From Candidatus Igneacidithiobacillus taiwanensis (GTDB lineage Bacteria; Pseudomonadota; Gammaproteobacteria; Acidithiobacillales; Acidithiobacillaceae): 6,499 bases of DNA. Shown here piece by piece: positions 1 through 6,499 of this stretch. The position numbers were made by a program, and so were the translations under genes. Location: the NCBI GenBank assembly GCA_002341825.1, contig DDOU01000153.1:1-6499 (forward strand). The letters are read 5' to 3'. The stretch's first letter is position 1. Each line of letters begins with the position of its first letter. Below the pieces are notes generated by a model. It saw only the letters and a program-made list of their open reading frames with translations, made no database searches and had not been told where the DNA came from.

Positions 1-1
1 C

Positions 2-268
<267 letters not shown>

Positions 269-277
269 GGTTTACGC

Positions 278-709
278 GTGGGCGGCACCGCCAAGTTTTA
301 CCAGCTTCCGGCGCCAGCCCTGACCGTGGTGGAAAGTCGGCGCGCCATCTGTCGGGTTCTTGCCAAAGCCTGGCAAGTCCTTGGCAAGGTGGATGTGCTC
401 GCCCCCGATGCCGAAACCCAAAGCGCCTTCGATGATCTGCTGTGGACCTTTCACGCCGGCGCCTTTGTGCCCCATGGTGGCTCTGCCAACGAACCCGTCT
501 ATCTATTCCATGATCCGGCGCTGCGTCGGCAGGAAGCGTCGGCACTGGCTTTGGTCGAATGGCGGGAGCCGGTTCCCGGCGGGCAGAACATCGAGCACCT
601 CATCGATTTCATTCCCGCCGCCGAGGCGGAACGGGAGCCGGCGCGGGAACGCTACCGCCAATGCAAACGAGCAGGATACAGTATCCAGCTCTTTCCTTTA
701 GAGCTTTGA
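278..709 (+). CDS. holC: DNA polymerase III chi subunit (HolC)
   Basis: A 143-residue protein, close to the 147 residues of E. coli chi. Chi pairs with psi (HolD) in the clamp-loader complex and binds the C-terminal tail of single-stranded DNA-binding protein, tying the polymerase III holoenzyme to SSB-coated lagging strand. Family marks from memory of E. coli HolC: a beta-strand start KFYQL (residues 6-10), LLW plus FVPH (54-56 and 63-66), LIDFIP (108-113) and the C-terminal helix ARERYRQCKRAGYSI (122-136). The GTG start at 278 keeps the N-terminal strand at the expected place and has a GAGG 7 nt upstream. The position directly after pepA matches the E. coli order pepA-holC-valS, which strengthens the call for this weakly conserved family. 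The usual partner gene holD is not in the window. An 8-bp inverted repeat lies inside the gene near codons 28-37. No truncation or frameshift is seen. Confidence 0.93.
   Translation: MGGTAKFYQLPAPALTVVESRRAICRVLAKAWQVLGKVDVLAPDAETQSAFDDLLWTFHAGAFVPHGGSANEPVYLFHDPALRRQEASALALVEWREPVPGGQNIEHLIDFIPAAEAEREPARERYRQCKRAGYSIQLFPLEL
359..388 (+). repeat. Inverted-repeat cluster inside holC
   Basis: CTTGCCA (359-365) is the reverse complement of TGGCAAG (371-377), giving a 7-bp stem with a 5-nt loop. The longer arm CTTGCCAA (359-366) also pairs perfectly with TTGGCAAG (381-388), an 8-bp stem with a 14-nt loop. The two hairpins share the 5' arm and exclude each other. No T-run follows, so it is not an intrinsic terminator. 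It may simply reflect the Leu-Ala-Lys-Ala and Leu-Gly-Lys codons. Confidence 0.5.
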
Positions 710-714
710 GGGAG
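709..714 (+). promoter_or_regulatory. Ribosome binding site of the 721-1572 gene
   Basis: AGGGAG begins on the last base of the holC stop and ends 6 nt before the ATG at 721. It decides the start: the same frame stays open back to 559, but that part overlaps holC by about 150 nt. Confidence 0.7.
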
Positions 715-720
715 AATGCC

Positions 721-1572
721 ATGACAGCCAATGATCGCCGCGAGCCGGTTCTCGAGGAAGCCGAGTTACCCAGCGAGGAAAAACCTTTCTTGCTTACGGA
801 ACTGCTCCGCGAGGGATTACCCCGCCCCCTCTGGCGTCGCCCCAAGGGCGAGGAAGAGACGAGTGTGGCAGAACCGCTTCGCCAGCAAACCACGGAACGA
901 GCAGAGCCACAGTTCACCCCGACACCCAGCACCCCGCCAAGCCGCAGAAGCGAGCCACAGATCAGCATCGACGGCGCCTGGGAGGATCATCCGCAGGCTG
1001 CAGCCCCAACTGCTCCTGGCGAGAGCATCGAAGCGACCGAACTGACCCAAGCCTTGCAGCGGATTCGCGGACTCTCGGCCGGCACGGCCGATGTCGCGCC
1101 GCCGATGCCGTCTCCCGAAAGCGCTGCTGCTCCCAGCGCTACCGCGGCAGATACCGCGACGATGGCCGAAGAAACCCACACAGCCACGGCAATGCCGGCA
1201 TCTTCTGTTGCTGCGGAGGTGCAGAGGCAGCCAGAAGTACCGGCCCCCGACCCTACCCGCGCTGAGAACCATGCCGAGCCGCGCTTCATGGAACCCGGAT
1301 ATCTGCGCGATCTCGAGACGCTTTTGCGCCGGGAAGTGGAGCGCCGCGTCGTTGCCGAAATGGAAGAACAGATCACCCAGCACCTGCAAAAGGTCTGGAA
1401 AGAGCAGGTGAGCTTGACCCTGATGCGCAGCATCGCCCTCGAGGGTATCCGTCTGCGCGAGGGCGTGGCGGAGCTCGTACACAATGCGCTTCCGGAGATA
1501 CTGCAGCGCGTGGTAACCGAAGAGTTGCAAAACGCCCGGCAGACGATCGACTTCGCAGACAGCAACCCCTGA
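721..1572 (+). CDS. Uncharacterised Pro/Ala-rich protein between holC and valS
   Basis: A 283-residue protein that I cannot name. Three parts are visible. Residues 1-40 are acidic then basic and hold a short hydrophobic motif, [12 protein letters not shown] (22-33). Residues about 41-188 are rich in Pro, Ala, Glu, Thr and Ser and look disordered, with one possible amphipathic helix, [18 protein letters not shown] (101-118). Residues about 190-275 are a charged, heptad-like helical region, ending in [20 protein letters not shown] (251-270). There is no cysteine, signal peptide or membrane segment, so it should be cytosolic. The ATG at 721 follows AGGGAG and an 11-nt gap after holC; the stop is 10 nt before valS, suggesting co-translation from one message. 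The layout (short motif, Pro/acid-rich linker, helical C-terminus) recalls PopZ-type hubs (DUF2497) and the DUF2486-like proteins I remember at this locus in betaproteobacteria. Both are architecture-level comparisons only. Codon use fits the neighbours, so recent transfer is not indicated. Confidence 0.85.
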   Translation: MTANDRREPVLEEAELPSEEKPFLLTELLREGLPRPLWRRPKGEEETSVAEPLRQQTTERAEPQFTPTPSTPPSRRSEPQISIDGAWEDHPQAAAPTAPGESIEATELTQALQRIRGLSAGTADVAPPMPSPESAAAPSATAADTATMAEETHTATAMPASSVAAEVQRQPEVPAPDPTRAENHAEPRFMEPGYLRDLETLLRREVERRVVAEMEEQITQHLQKVWKEQVSLTLMRSIALEGIRLREGVAELVHNALPEILQRVVTEELQNARQTIDFADSNP

Positions 1573-1576
1573 AGGA
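1572..1576 (+). promoter_or_regulatory. Ribosome binding site of valS
   Basis: AAGGA starts on the last base of the upstream TGA stop and sits 6 nt before the ATG at 1583. With only 10 nt between the genes there is no space for a T-box leader or other upstream control element for the synthetase. Confidence 0.65.
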
Positions 1577-1582
1577 TCTCCC

Positions 1583-4417
1583 ATGACCGATTCCCTCGAC
1601 CGCCCCTTCGCGCCGGCCGATATCGAGGCCTCCTGCTATGCCCTGTGGGAGCAACTCGAGGTATTCCGACCGGCGGGCACCGGCGAGCCCTACTGCATCA
1701 TGCTGCCGCCGCCGAATGTGACCGGCACCCTGCATATGGGCCACGCCTTTCAGGACACCCTCATGGACATCCTCATCCGCCGGGCGCGGATGCAGGGCAA
1801 ACGCACCCTTTGGCAGCCAGGTACCGACCATGCGGGTATTGCCACCCAGATGCTGGTCGAGCGCCGGCTGGAGGCCGAGGGGCAGAAACGTCACCAACTC
1901 GGTCGCCATGCCTTCTTGGAGAAAGTCTGGCAGTGGAAGGAGGAATCTGGCGGTAAGATCAGCCAGCAGATGCGCCGTCTTGGCGCCTCCTGCGATTGGC
2001 AGCGCGAACGCTTCACCCTCGACGACGGCCTCTCCCAAGCGGTGCGCGAGGTCTTCGTACGCCTGCACCAGGAAGGTCTGATTTACCGCGGCAAACGCCT
2101 GGTAAACTGGGATCCGGTACTACAGACTGCCGTCTCCGACCTGGAGGTGCTCAATAGCGAGGAGCAGGGGCATCTTTGGCACATCCGCTATGCCTTGAGC
2201 GATGGCTCCGGCGCCCTGGTGGTGGCCACGACCCGCCCGGAAACCCTGCTCGGCGACGCGGCGGTGGCGGTGCATCCCGAGGATCCGCGCTATCGCGACC
2301 TGATCGGCAAGACCCTGCGCCTGCCCATCACCGGCCGCGAAATCCCCATCATTGCCGACGAATACGTCGAGATGGAATTTGGCTCCGGATGCGTAAAGAT
2401 CACCCCCGCCCACGATTTCAACGACTATCAGGTCGGACAGCGGCATCAACTGCCCCTGCTCAACATCTTTACCCCGAGTGCGCACATCCGCGATACGATC
2501 GAGGTGGTCAGCGGCAGCATCAGCGATGTCTCGATTCCCGAGGCGCTGCGCGGCCTCGATCGGTATGCGGCACGCAAGCGTCTTTTGGCCCTCCTCGAGG
2601 CCGAGGGCAGCCTCGTCGACACCCAAGACCATCGCTTGATGATCCCGCGCGGTGATCGCTCGCAAGCGGTGATCGAACCCTACCTTACCGACCAATGGTA
2701 TGTGCGCGTCGAGCCACTGGCAGCAAAGGCTCGGCAGGCGGTGGCCGATGGCCGGATCCGCTTTGTGCCGGAGAACTGGAGCCGCACCTATTTCGACTGG
2801 ATGGAGCGCATCGAGGACTGGTGCATCTCGCGGCAACTCTGGTGGGGACACCAGATTCCTGCATGGTATGGCCCGGATGGCAAAATCTTCGTTGCCCATA
2901 GCGAGGAAGCGGCAGAGCAGGCCGCCGCCAAACACTACGGCATGCCGGTCGTCTTGGAGCGCGACCCCGATGTTCTCGACACCTGGTTCAGCTCGGCCCT
3001 CTGGCCCTTCAGCACCCTCGGCTGGCCGGAGCAGACCGCCGACCTGCAGACCTTCTACCCCACCTCGGTACTGGTGACCGGCTTCGACATCATCTTTTTC
3101 TGGGTCGCCCGGATGATCATGATGGGCCTGCACTTTACCGGCGAGGTGCCCTTCCGCGATGTGTATGTGCATGGTCTCATCCTCGATGGCGAAGGCCAGA
3201 AGATGAGCAAATCCAAGGGCAATGTCCTCGATCCCATCGACCTCATCGACGGCATCGGCGCCGAGGAGCTGGTGAGCAAACGCACCCAGGGGCTGATGCA
3301 ACCGCAGATGGCGGAAAAGATCGCCAAGGCCACCCGTAAGGAGTATCCAGACGGCATCCCCGCCTTTGGTACCGATGCCCTGCGCTTCAGTTTTGCCAGC
3401 ATTGCCACCCAGGGGCGGGATCTGCGCTTTGACCTCAAGCGCGTGGAAGGCAACCGCAATTTCTGCAACAAGATCTGGAACGCTGCCCGCTTTGCTCTCT
3501 TGCAAACCCCCGCGCCCGAACTGCTGGAGGGAGAACGCATCCTGCTGCCGCCGGAGCGCTGGATCATCGCCCGACTGCAGGCTACCGAGGCAAGCATCAA
3601 CGAGGCCCTCGACCAGTATCGCTTTGCCGACGCGAGCCAAGCCCTCTACCAGTTTTTCTGGAATGACTATTGCGATTGGTATATCGAATTCAGCAAAACG
3701 GTACTGCGGCCGGAGGCGGCCTTCAGTGCTGCGGAAATTCGCGGCACCCGGCGCACCCTCCTTGCCGTACTCGAGGCTGCCCTGCGCCTCGCCCATCCCT
3801 TCCTCCCTTTTCTGACCGAGACCCTCTGGCAGCGCGTTGCACCTTTGCTAGGCAAGACCGGGGAAACCATCGCCCTCGCCCCCTATCCCATTGCCGACGC
3901 CAGCAAGCGGGATGCCGAAGCCGAGGAGGATCTCGCCTGGCTCATGGATTTCATTCGCGCCTTGCGCTCGGTGCGGGGAGAGATGAACATTGCCCCGAGC
4001 GCCACCCTGCCGGTGCTGCTGCAGGGCGGCGATGCCACCGACCGCGCACGCTTGGCGCGGCTCTCGCCCTGGTTGCAACAGTTGGCGCGCTGCAATGCGC
4101 CGGTCTGGCAAGAGGGCGAAGTTCCTCCTGCTGCCCTGCAACTGCTGGGAGAACTGCGCATTTTGGTGCCCTTGGCGGGTCTCATCGACGTTGCGGCGGA
4201 ATTGCAGCGCTTGGTCAAGGAAGAAAACCGTCTCCTTGGCGAACGGGAAAAGGTGCAGGCGCGCTTGGGGCAGAGTAGCTTTCGCGACCGCGCCCCGGCG
4301 GAGGTCGTTGCCCGCGAAGAGGCCCGGGTCGAAGAGCTGAACAGCGCCTTACGCGAGCTGGCTACCCAGCAGGCACGACTGGCAGAAATTGCTCGTCTGG
4401 AGGAAAACCCCGCGTGA
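1583..4417 (+). CDS. valS: Valyl-tRNA synthetase
   Basis: A complete 944-residue class I synthetase, near the 951 residues of E. coli ValS. It activates valine with ATP and charges tRNA-Val in the cytosol, and its editing domain hydrolyses mischarged Thr-tRNA. Domains in order: Rossmann catalytic half with [15 protein letters not shown] (residues 42-56; HMGH at 51-54 is the HIGH signature); inserted CP1 editing domain with [10 protein letters not shown] (216-225) and [14 protein letters not shown] (269-282); second catalytic half with [18 protein letters not shown] (412-429), [20 protein letters not shown] (463-482) and KMSKS (540-544); anticodon-binding helical domain with [12 protein letters not shown] (626-637), [11 protein letters not shown] (695-705) and MNIAPS (801-806); and a C-terminal coiled-coil tRNA arm (about 865-938). 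[11 protein letters not shown] (80-90) is also typical. All signature residues are present. The start at 1583 matches the family N-terminus and has AAGGA upstream. The stop overlaps the nhaA start by 4 nt. Confidence 0.99.
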   Translation: MTDSLDRPFAPADIEASCYALWEQLEVFRPAGTGEPYCIMLPPPNVTGTLHMGHAFQDTLMDILIRRARMQGKRTLWQPGTDHAGIATQMLVERRLEAEGQKRHQLGRHAFLEKVWQWKEESGGKISQQMRRLGASCDWQRERFTLDDGLSQAVREVFVRLHQEGLIYRGKRLVNWDPVLQTAVSDLEVLNSEEQGHLWHIRYALSDGSGALVVATTRPETLLGDAAVAVHPEDPRYRDLIGKTLRLPITGREIPIIADEYVEMEFGSGCVKITPAHDFNDYQVGQRHQLPLLNIFTPSAHIRDTIEVVSGSISDVSIPEALRGLDRYAARKRLLALLEAEGSLVDTQDHRLMIPRGDRSQAVIEPYLTDQWYVRVEPLAAKARQAVADGRIRFVPENWSRTYFDWMERIEDWCISRQLWWGHQIPAWYGPDGKIFVAHSEEAAEQAAAKHYGMPVVLERDPDVLDTWFSSALWPFSTLGWPEQTADLQTFYPTSVLVTGFDIIFFWVARMIMMGLHFTGEVPFRDVYVHGLILDGEGQKMSKSKGNVLDPIDLIDGIGAEELVSKRTQGLMQPQMAEKIAKATRKEYPDGIPAFGTDALRFSFASIATQGRDLRFDLKRVEGNRNFCNKIWNAARFALLQTPAPELLEGERILLPPERWIIARLQATEASINEALDQYRFADASQALYQFFWNDYCDWYIEFSKTVLRPEAAFSAAEIRGTRRTLLAVLEAALRLAHPFLPFLTETLWQRVAPLLGKTGETIALAPYPIADASKRDAEAEEDLAWLMDFIRALRSVRGEMNIAPSATLPVLLQGGDATDRARLARLSPWLQQLARCNAPVWQEGEVPPAALQLLGELRILVPLAGLIDVAAELQRLVKEENRLLGEREKVQARLGQSSFRDRAPAEVVAREEARVEELNSALRELATQQARLAEIARLEENPA
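4399..4417 (+). promoter_or_regulatory. valS-nhaA translational coupling site
   Basis: GGAGGA (4399-4404) inside the last valS codons is a strong ribosome binding site 9 nt before GTG 4414. The start and the valS stop share GTGA (4414-4417), so ribosomes ending valS can restart on nhaA. No other ATG, GTG or TTG in this frame precedes the conserved part of NhaA, which supports the GTG start. Confidence 0.75.
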
Positions 4418-5793
4418 GCAAGGGGCGAGAGGGCAGATTTCCGCAAGAACGGCTCTACCCCCTCGAGCCCCTCTTTGGCCGCTTTCTTACCCCGCTCGAG
4501 CAATTCTTCCGCCGCGCCACCACCGGCGGCATCGTACTGATTGGCGTAACCCTGGTAACCCTGCTGCTCAGCAATTCGGCCCTGCAGGCCAACTATCAGC
4601 ACTTTTGGCATCAGCATTTGTCCCTGCAACTCGGGCAATGGCGTCTCGATCACGATCTGCAGGAATGGGTCAACGACGCCCTCATGGCGGTCTTTTTTTT
4701 CGTCATCGGCCTCGAGCTCAAACGCGAGTTGCTGGTGGGAGAACTAGCCCGTATCAGCGATGCAATTCTGCCCATTGTCGCGGCGCTGGGGGGCATGTTG
4801 GTGCCGGCGCTGCTCTTTACCGCTCTCAATGCCGGGACTGTCGGCGCGCCGGGGTGGGGGATTCCCATGGCCACCGACATCGCCTTTGCCATCGGCATCC
4901 TGGTTTTGCTGGCCTGGCGGATACCGCGCAATCTCCTCATCTTTCTCACCGCCCTGGCCATTGCCGATGATCTCGGTGCGGTCCTCGTCATTGCCATTTT
5001 CTATACCGCCCATATCGCTTGGTGGGCCCTGGCCAGTGCCGGGGGAATCTTTGCCTTGCTCCTCCTTCTCAACCAAAGCGGTATTCGCCAGCCCCTGCCC
5101 TATCTCTTGCTCGGGATCCTGCTTTGGTATTTTCTTCTCGTTTCCGGTATCCATGCCTCCATCGCCGGCATTCTCGTCGCCATGACGCTGCCAGCGCGCG
5201 GCTCCATCAGCCCCGCGCAGCTACGCGTTACCCTGCGCGAGCGTGAGAAAGACCTGGCCCGTCTGCTCGAACAGGACGCTCCCCTCGATCCCCTGGTGCA
5301 CCCCGAACTGAGCCATCTTGCCGAGGAACTGCGCCGCACCAGTCGCGCCATGCTCTCGCCGCAGCAACGTCTGGAGCACACCATGGGTCCCTGGGTCACC
5401 TTCGTCATCCTACCCATATTTGCCCTTGCCAATGCTGGTGTGGATTTTTCGCAAGTGAGTACTGCCATGCTGTGGAGTTCGGTAACTCTGGGGGTAATAC
5501 TCGGGCTCGTGCTCGGCAAGTTTGTCGGTATCAGCCTCGCCAGTTGGCTCACGGTGCGCATGGGTCTTGCGCAATTACCCCGCGGTGTTGCCTGGCGCCA
5601 TCTCCTCGGTGCCGCATGGCTCGCAGGTATCGGCTTTACCATGTCGCTCTTCATCAGCCAGCTCGCCTTTACCCAAAGCGAATTACGGGAAGAAGCCAAA
5701 GTCGGTATTCTTCTTGCCTCGCTGCTGGCTGGTATCATTGGCTTACTGTGGCTGTGGCTAGCCAGTGGAGAAAAAACCCATGCTGCCTGCTGA
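4414..5793 (+). CDS. nhaA: Na+/H+ antiporter NhaA
   Basis: A 459-residue inner-membrane protein that exchanges cytoplasmic Na+ (or Li+) for external H+, serving sodium and pH homeostasis. Many hydrophobic segments are present, from about residue 38 to 450, consistent with the 12-helix NhaA fold. Family marks: [20 protein letters not shown] (87-106), [14 protein letters not shown] (153-166) with Asp155 at the place of E. coli Asp133, [11 protein letters not shown] (180-190) with Asp185-Asp186 matching the ion-binding Asp163-Asp164, SGIHASIAG (244-252) with His247 matching His225, LGKFVGIS (367-374) with Lys369 matching Lys300, and [10 protein letters not shown] (405-414). The protein is about 70 residues longer than E. 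coli NhaA (388). The extra length is an N-terminal basic stretch (about 20 residues) and a charged loop (about 262-325) after the HASIAG helix, a loop also seen in many non-enteric NhaA. It overlaps valS by 4 nt and nadC by 14 nt, so translation is probably coupled. The E. coli-style NhaR regulator is absent here. Confidence 0.96.
   Translation: MSKGREGRFPQERLYPLEPLFGRFLTPLEQFFRRATTGGIVLIGVTLVTLLLSNSALQANYQHFWHQHLSLQLGQWRLDHDLQEWVNDALMAVFFFVIGLELKRELLVGELARISDAILPIVAALGGMLVPALLFTALNAGTVGAPGWGIPMATDIAFAIGILVLLAWRIPRNLLIFLTALAIADDLGAVLVIAIFYTAHIAWWALASAGGIFALLLLLNQSGIRQPLPYLLLGILLWYFLLVSGIHASIAGILVAMTLPARGSISPAQLRVTLREREKDLARLLEQDAPLDPLVHPELSHLAEELRRTSRAMLSPQQRLEHTMGPWVTFVILPIFALANAGVDFSQVSTAMLWSSVTLGVILGLVLGKFVGISLASWLTVRMGLAQLPRGVAWRHLLGAAWLAGIGFTMSLFISQLAFTQSELREEAKVGILLASLLAGIIGLLWLWLASGEKTHAAC
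4693..4700 (+). repeat. T8 homopolymer inside nhaA
   Basis: Eight consecutive T bases encode the Phe-Phe-Phe of the conserved motif at NhaA residues 94-96. It is the longest single-base run I noticed. The frame is intact here. Such runs can slip during replication or transcription, but nothing in the sequence shows that this happens. Confidence 0.8.
5767..5770 (+). promoter_or_regulatory. Ribosome binding site of nadC
   Basis: GGAG lies inside the final nhaA codons, followed by six A bases and CCC before the ATG at 5780 (9 nt). It supports this ATG, which overlaps the nhaA end by 14 nt. Confidence 0.6.
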
Positions 5794-6499
5794 TCTCGAT
5801 GCAACCGTTGCCCGCGCCCTGGCCGAAGATATTGGTAGTGGCGATCTCAGCGCGGCCCTGATCGATCGCGAGCAACTCTTACGGGCCCACATCATCAGCC
5901 GCGAAGCTGGGGTGCTCTGCGGCAGCCCCTATGTCGATGCGGTCTTTGCCCGGCTAGCGCCGGGGCTCAGGGTAGAGTGGCAGCTACAGGAGGGCGATGC
6001 CATTGCTCCCGGGCAAGAGCTTTGCCGCCTGCAGGGGCCAGCCGGAGCCCTGCTCAGCGGCGAACGCAGCGCCCTCAATTTCTTGCAGCTACTCTCGGCC
6101 ACGGCAACGCAGACCCGGCGCTTTGTAGAACGCTTGGCCGGCAGCTCCACCCGCCTCCTCGATACCCGCAAGACCCTCCCGGGCCTGCGGCTGGCGCAGA
6201 AATATGCGGTGCGGGTGGGCGGCGGCCACAATCATCGTCTGGGCCTCTTCGATGGTATTCTCATCAAGGAAAACCATATTGCCGCCATTGGCGGCATTGG
6301 CGCGGCCATCGAGCGTGCCCGCCGCCTCGCGCCGGTGCTCACCCGTATCGAGGTCGAGGTCGAGACGCTGCAGCAGCTGGAAGAAGCACTCGCGGCGGCT
6401 GCCGACATGGTCCTCCTCGATAATTTTTCCCTTGCCGACCTGCGTGCAGCCGTGCAGCGAGTAGGCGGACAGATCCCCCTCGAAGCGTCGGGGAATATT
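5780..6499 (+). CDS. nadC: Quinolinate phosphoribosyltransferase (NadC), 5' part
   Basis: An open frame of 240 codons runs to the right edge without a stop. The usual length is about 275-297, so roughly 40-55 residues are missing from the C-terminus. NadC is a cytosolic dimer that converts quinolinate and PRPP to nicotinate mononucleotide, CO2 and pyrophosphate, the step where de novo NAD synthesis joins the salvage route. Visible marks: AEDIGSGDLS (residues 15-24); SGERSALNFLQLLSATAT (93-110), with the conserved Arg96; LLDTRKTLPGLRLAQKYAV (126-144); GGGHNHRLGLFDGILIKENH (147-166); and VLLDNF (211-216). By spacing against the Mycobacterium tuberculosis enzyme, Arg130, Lys131, His152, Arg153 and Lys163 correspond to its Arg139, Lys140, His161, Arg162 and Lys172; Glu193 and Asp214 fit the two acidic sites. 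The start at 5780 matches the expected N-terminus and has GGAG upstream. The 14-nt overlap with nhaA suggests coupled translation. nadA and nadB are not in view. Confidence 0.97.
   Translation, partial: MLPADLDATVARALAEDIGSGDLSAALIDREQLLRAHIISREAGVLCGSPYVDAVFARLAPGLRVEWQLQEGDAIAPGQELCRLQGPAGALLSGERSALNFLQLLSATATQTRRFVERLAGSSTRLLDTRKTLPGLRLAQKYAVRVGGGHNHRLGLFDGILIKENHIAAIGGIGAAIERARRLAPVLTRIEVEVETLQQLEEALAAAADMVLLDNFSLADLRAAVQRVGGQIPLEASGNI

Noticed and set aside
559..720. N-terminal extension of the unnamed gene back to 559
   Set aside because: It would overlap holC by about 150 nt and has no ribosome binding site, while the ATG at 721 has AGGGAG 6 nt upstream. The extension is an Arg-rich shadow of holC.
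1573..1582. Possible T-box or other leader control of valS
   Set aside because: Only 10 nt separate the genes and the upstream sequence is coding; no T-box or leader peptide features are seen.
817..1584. A 255-codon minus-strand frame opposite the unnamed gene
   Set aside because: The + strand frame has an RBS, operon-like spacing and a coherent protein layout. The minus-strand product is a Arg/Gly/Cys-rich shadow with no supported start.
2120..3796. A 558-codon open frame on the minus strand opposite valS
   Set aside because: It lies wholly opposite a clearly functional valS with all signature motifs. Its translation is Gly/Ala/His-rich with no recognisable domain. Long antisense frames are expected opposite GC-rich genes with biased third positions.
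5100..5804. A 234-codon minus-strand frame opposite nhaA
   Set aside because: It is Arg/Ser-rich low-complexity translation opposite a well-supported membrane protein gene, with no motif.
6348..6365. Three tandem near-copies of TCGAGG in nadC
   Set aside because: They encode the conserved Glu-Val-Glu-Val-Glu strand of NadC (residues 191-195), so protein constraint explains the repeat.

Overview
The window is a GC-rich, fully packed bacterial segment with six protein genes, all on the + strand, and essentially no non-coding DNA. The order is: 3' end of pepA (leucyl aminopeptidase), holC (DNA polymerase III chi subunit), an unnamed 283-residue Pro/Ala-rich protein, valS (valyl-tRNA synthetase), nhaA (Na+/H+ antiporter) and the 5' part of nadC (quinolinate phosphoribosyltransferase), which runs off the right edge. 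The pepA-holC-valS neighbourhood is known from Escherichia coli and other proteobacteria. The protein sequences look beta/gammaproteobacterial, and an Acidithiobacillus-like chemolithotroph is my best guess. That placement is inference from gene style and composition; no rRNA or other taxonomic marker is present.

Layout: 2-268 is the last 88 codons of pepA. After a 9-nt gap comes holC (GTG start, 278-709), then an 11-nt gap and the unnamed gene (721-1572), then a 10-nt gap and valS (1583-4417). valS and nhaA overlap by 4 nt (GTGA, 4414-4417), and nhaA and nadC overlap by 14 nt (5780-5793). Each internal start has a purine-rich ribosome binding site at a normal distance. I see no room for a terminator or a classical intergenic promoter, so the genes look like one transcription unit, or a set of units with promoters inside coding sequence.

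Functionally the set is mixed housekeeping: peptide turnover, clamp-loader/SSB contact at the replication fork, tRNA charging, ion/pH homeostasis and NAD synthesis. The tight spacing suggests co-expression rather than a shared pathway. No mobile element, CRISPR array, RNA gene or defence system is visible.

The item most worth following is the unnamed protein between holC and valS. It has a short hydrophobic N-terminal motif, a long low-complexity Pro/Ala/Glu/Thr linker and a helical C-terminal region. This layout resembles adaptor or polar-hub proteins such as PopZ, and also the poorly characterised proteins I recall at this locus in betaproteobacteria.
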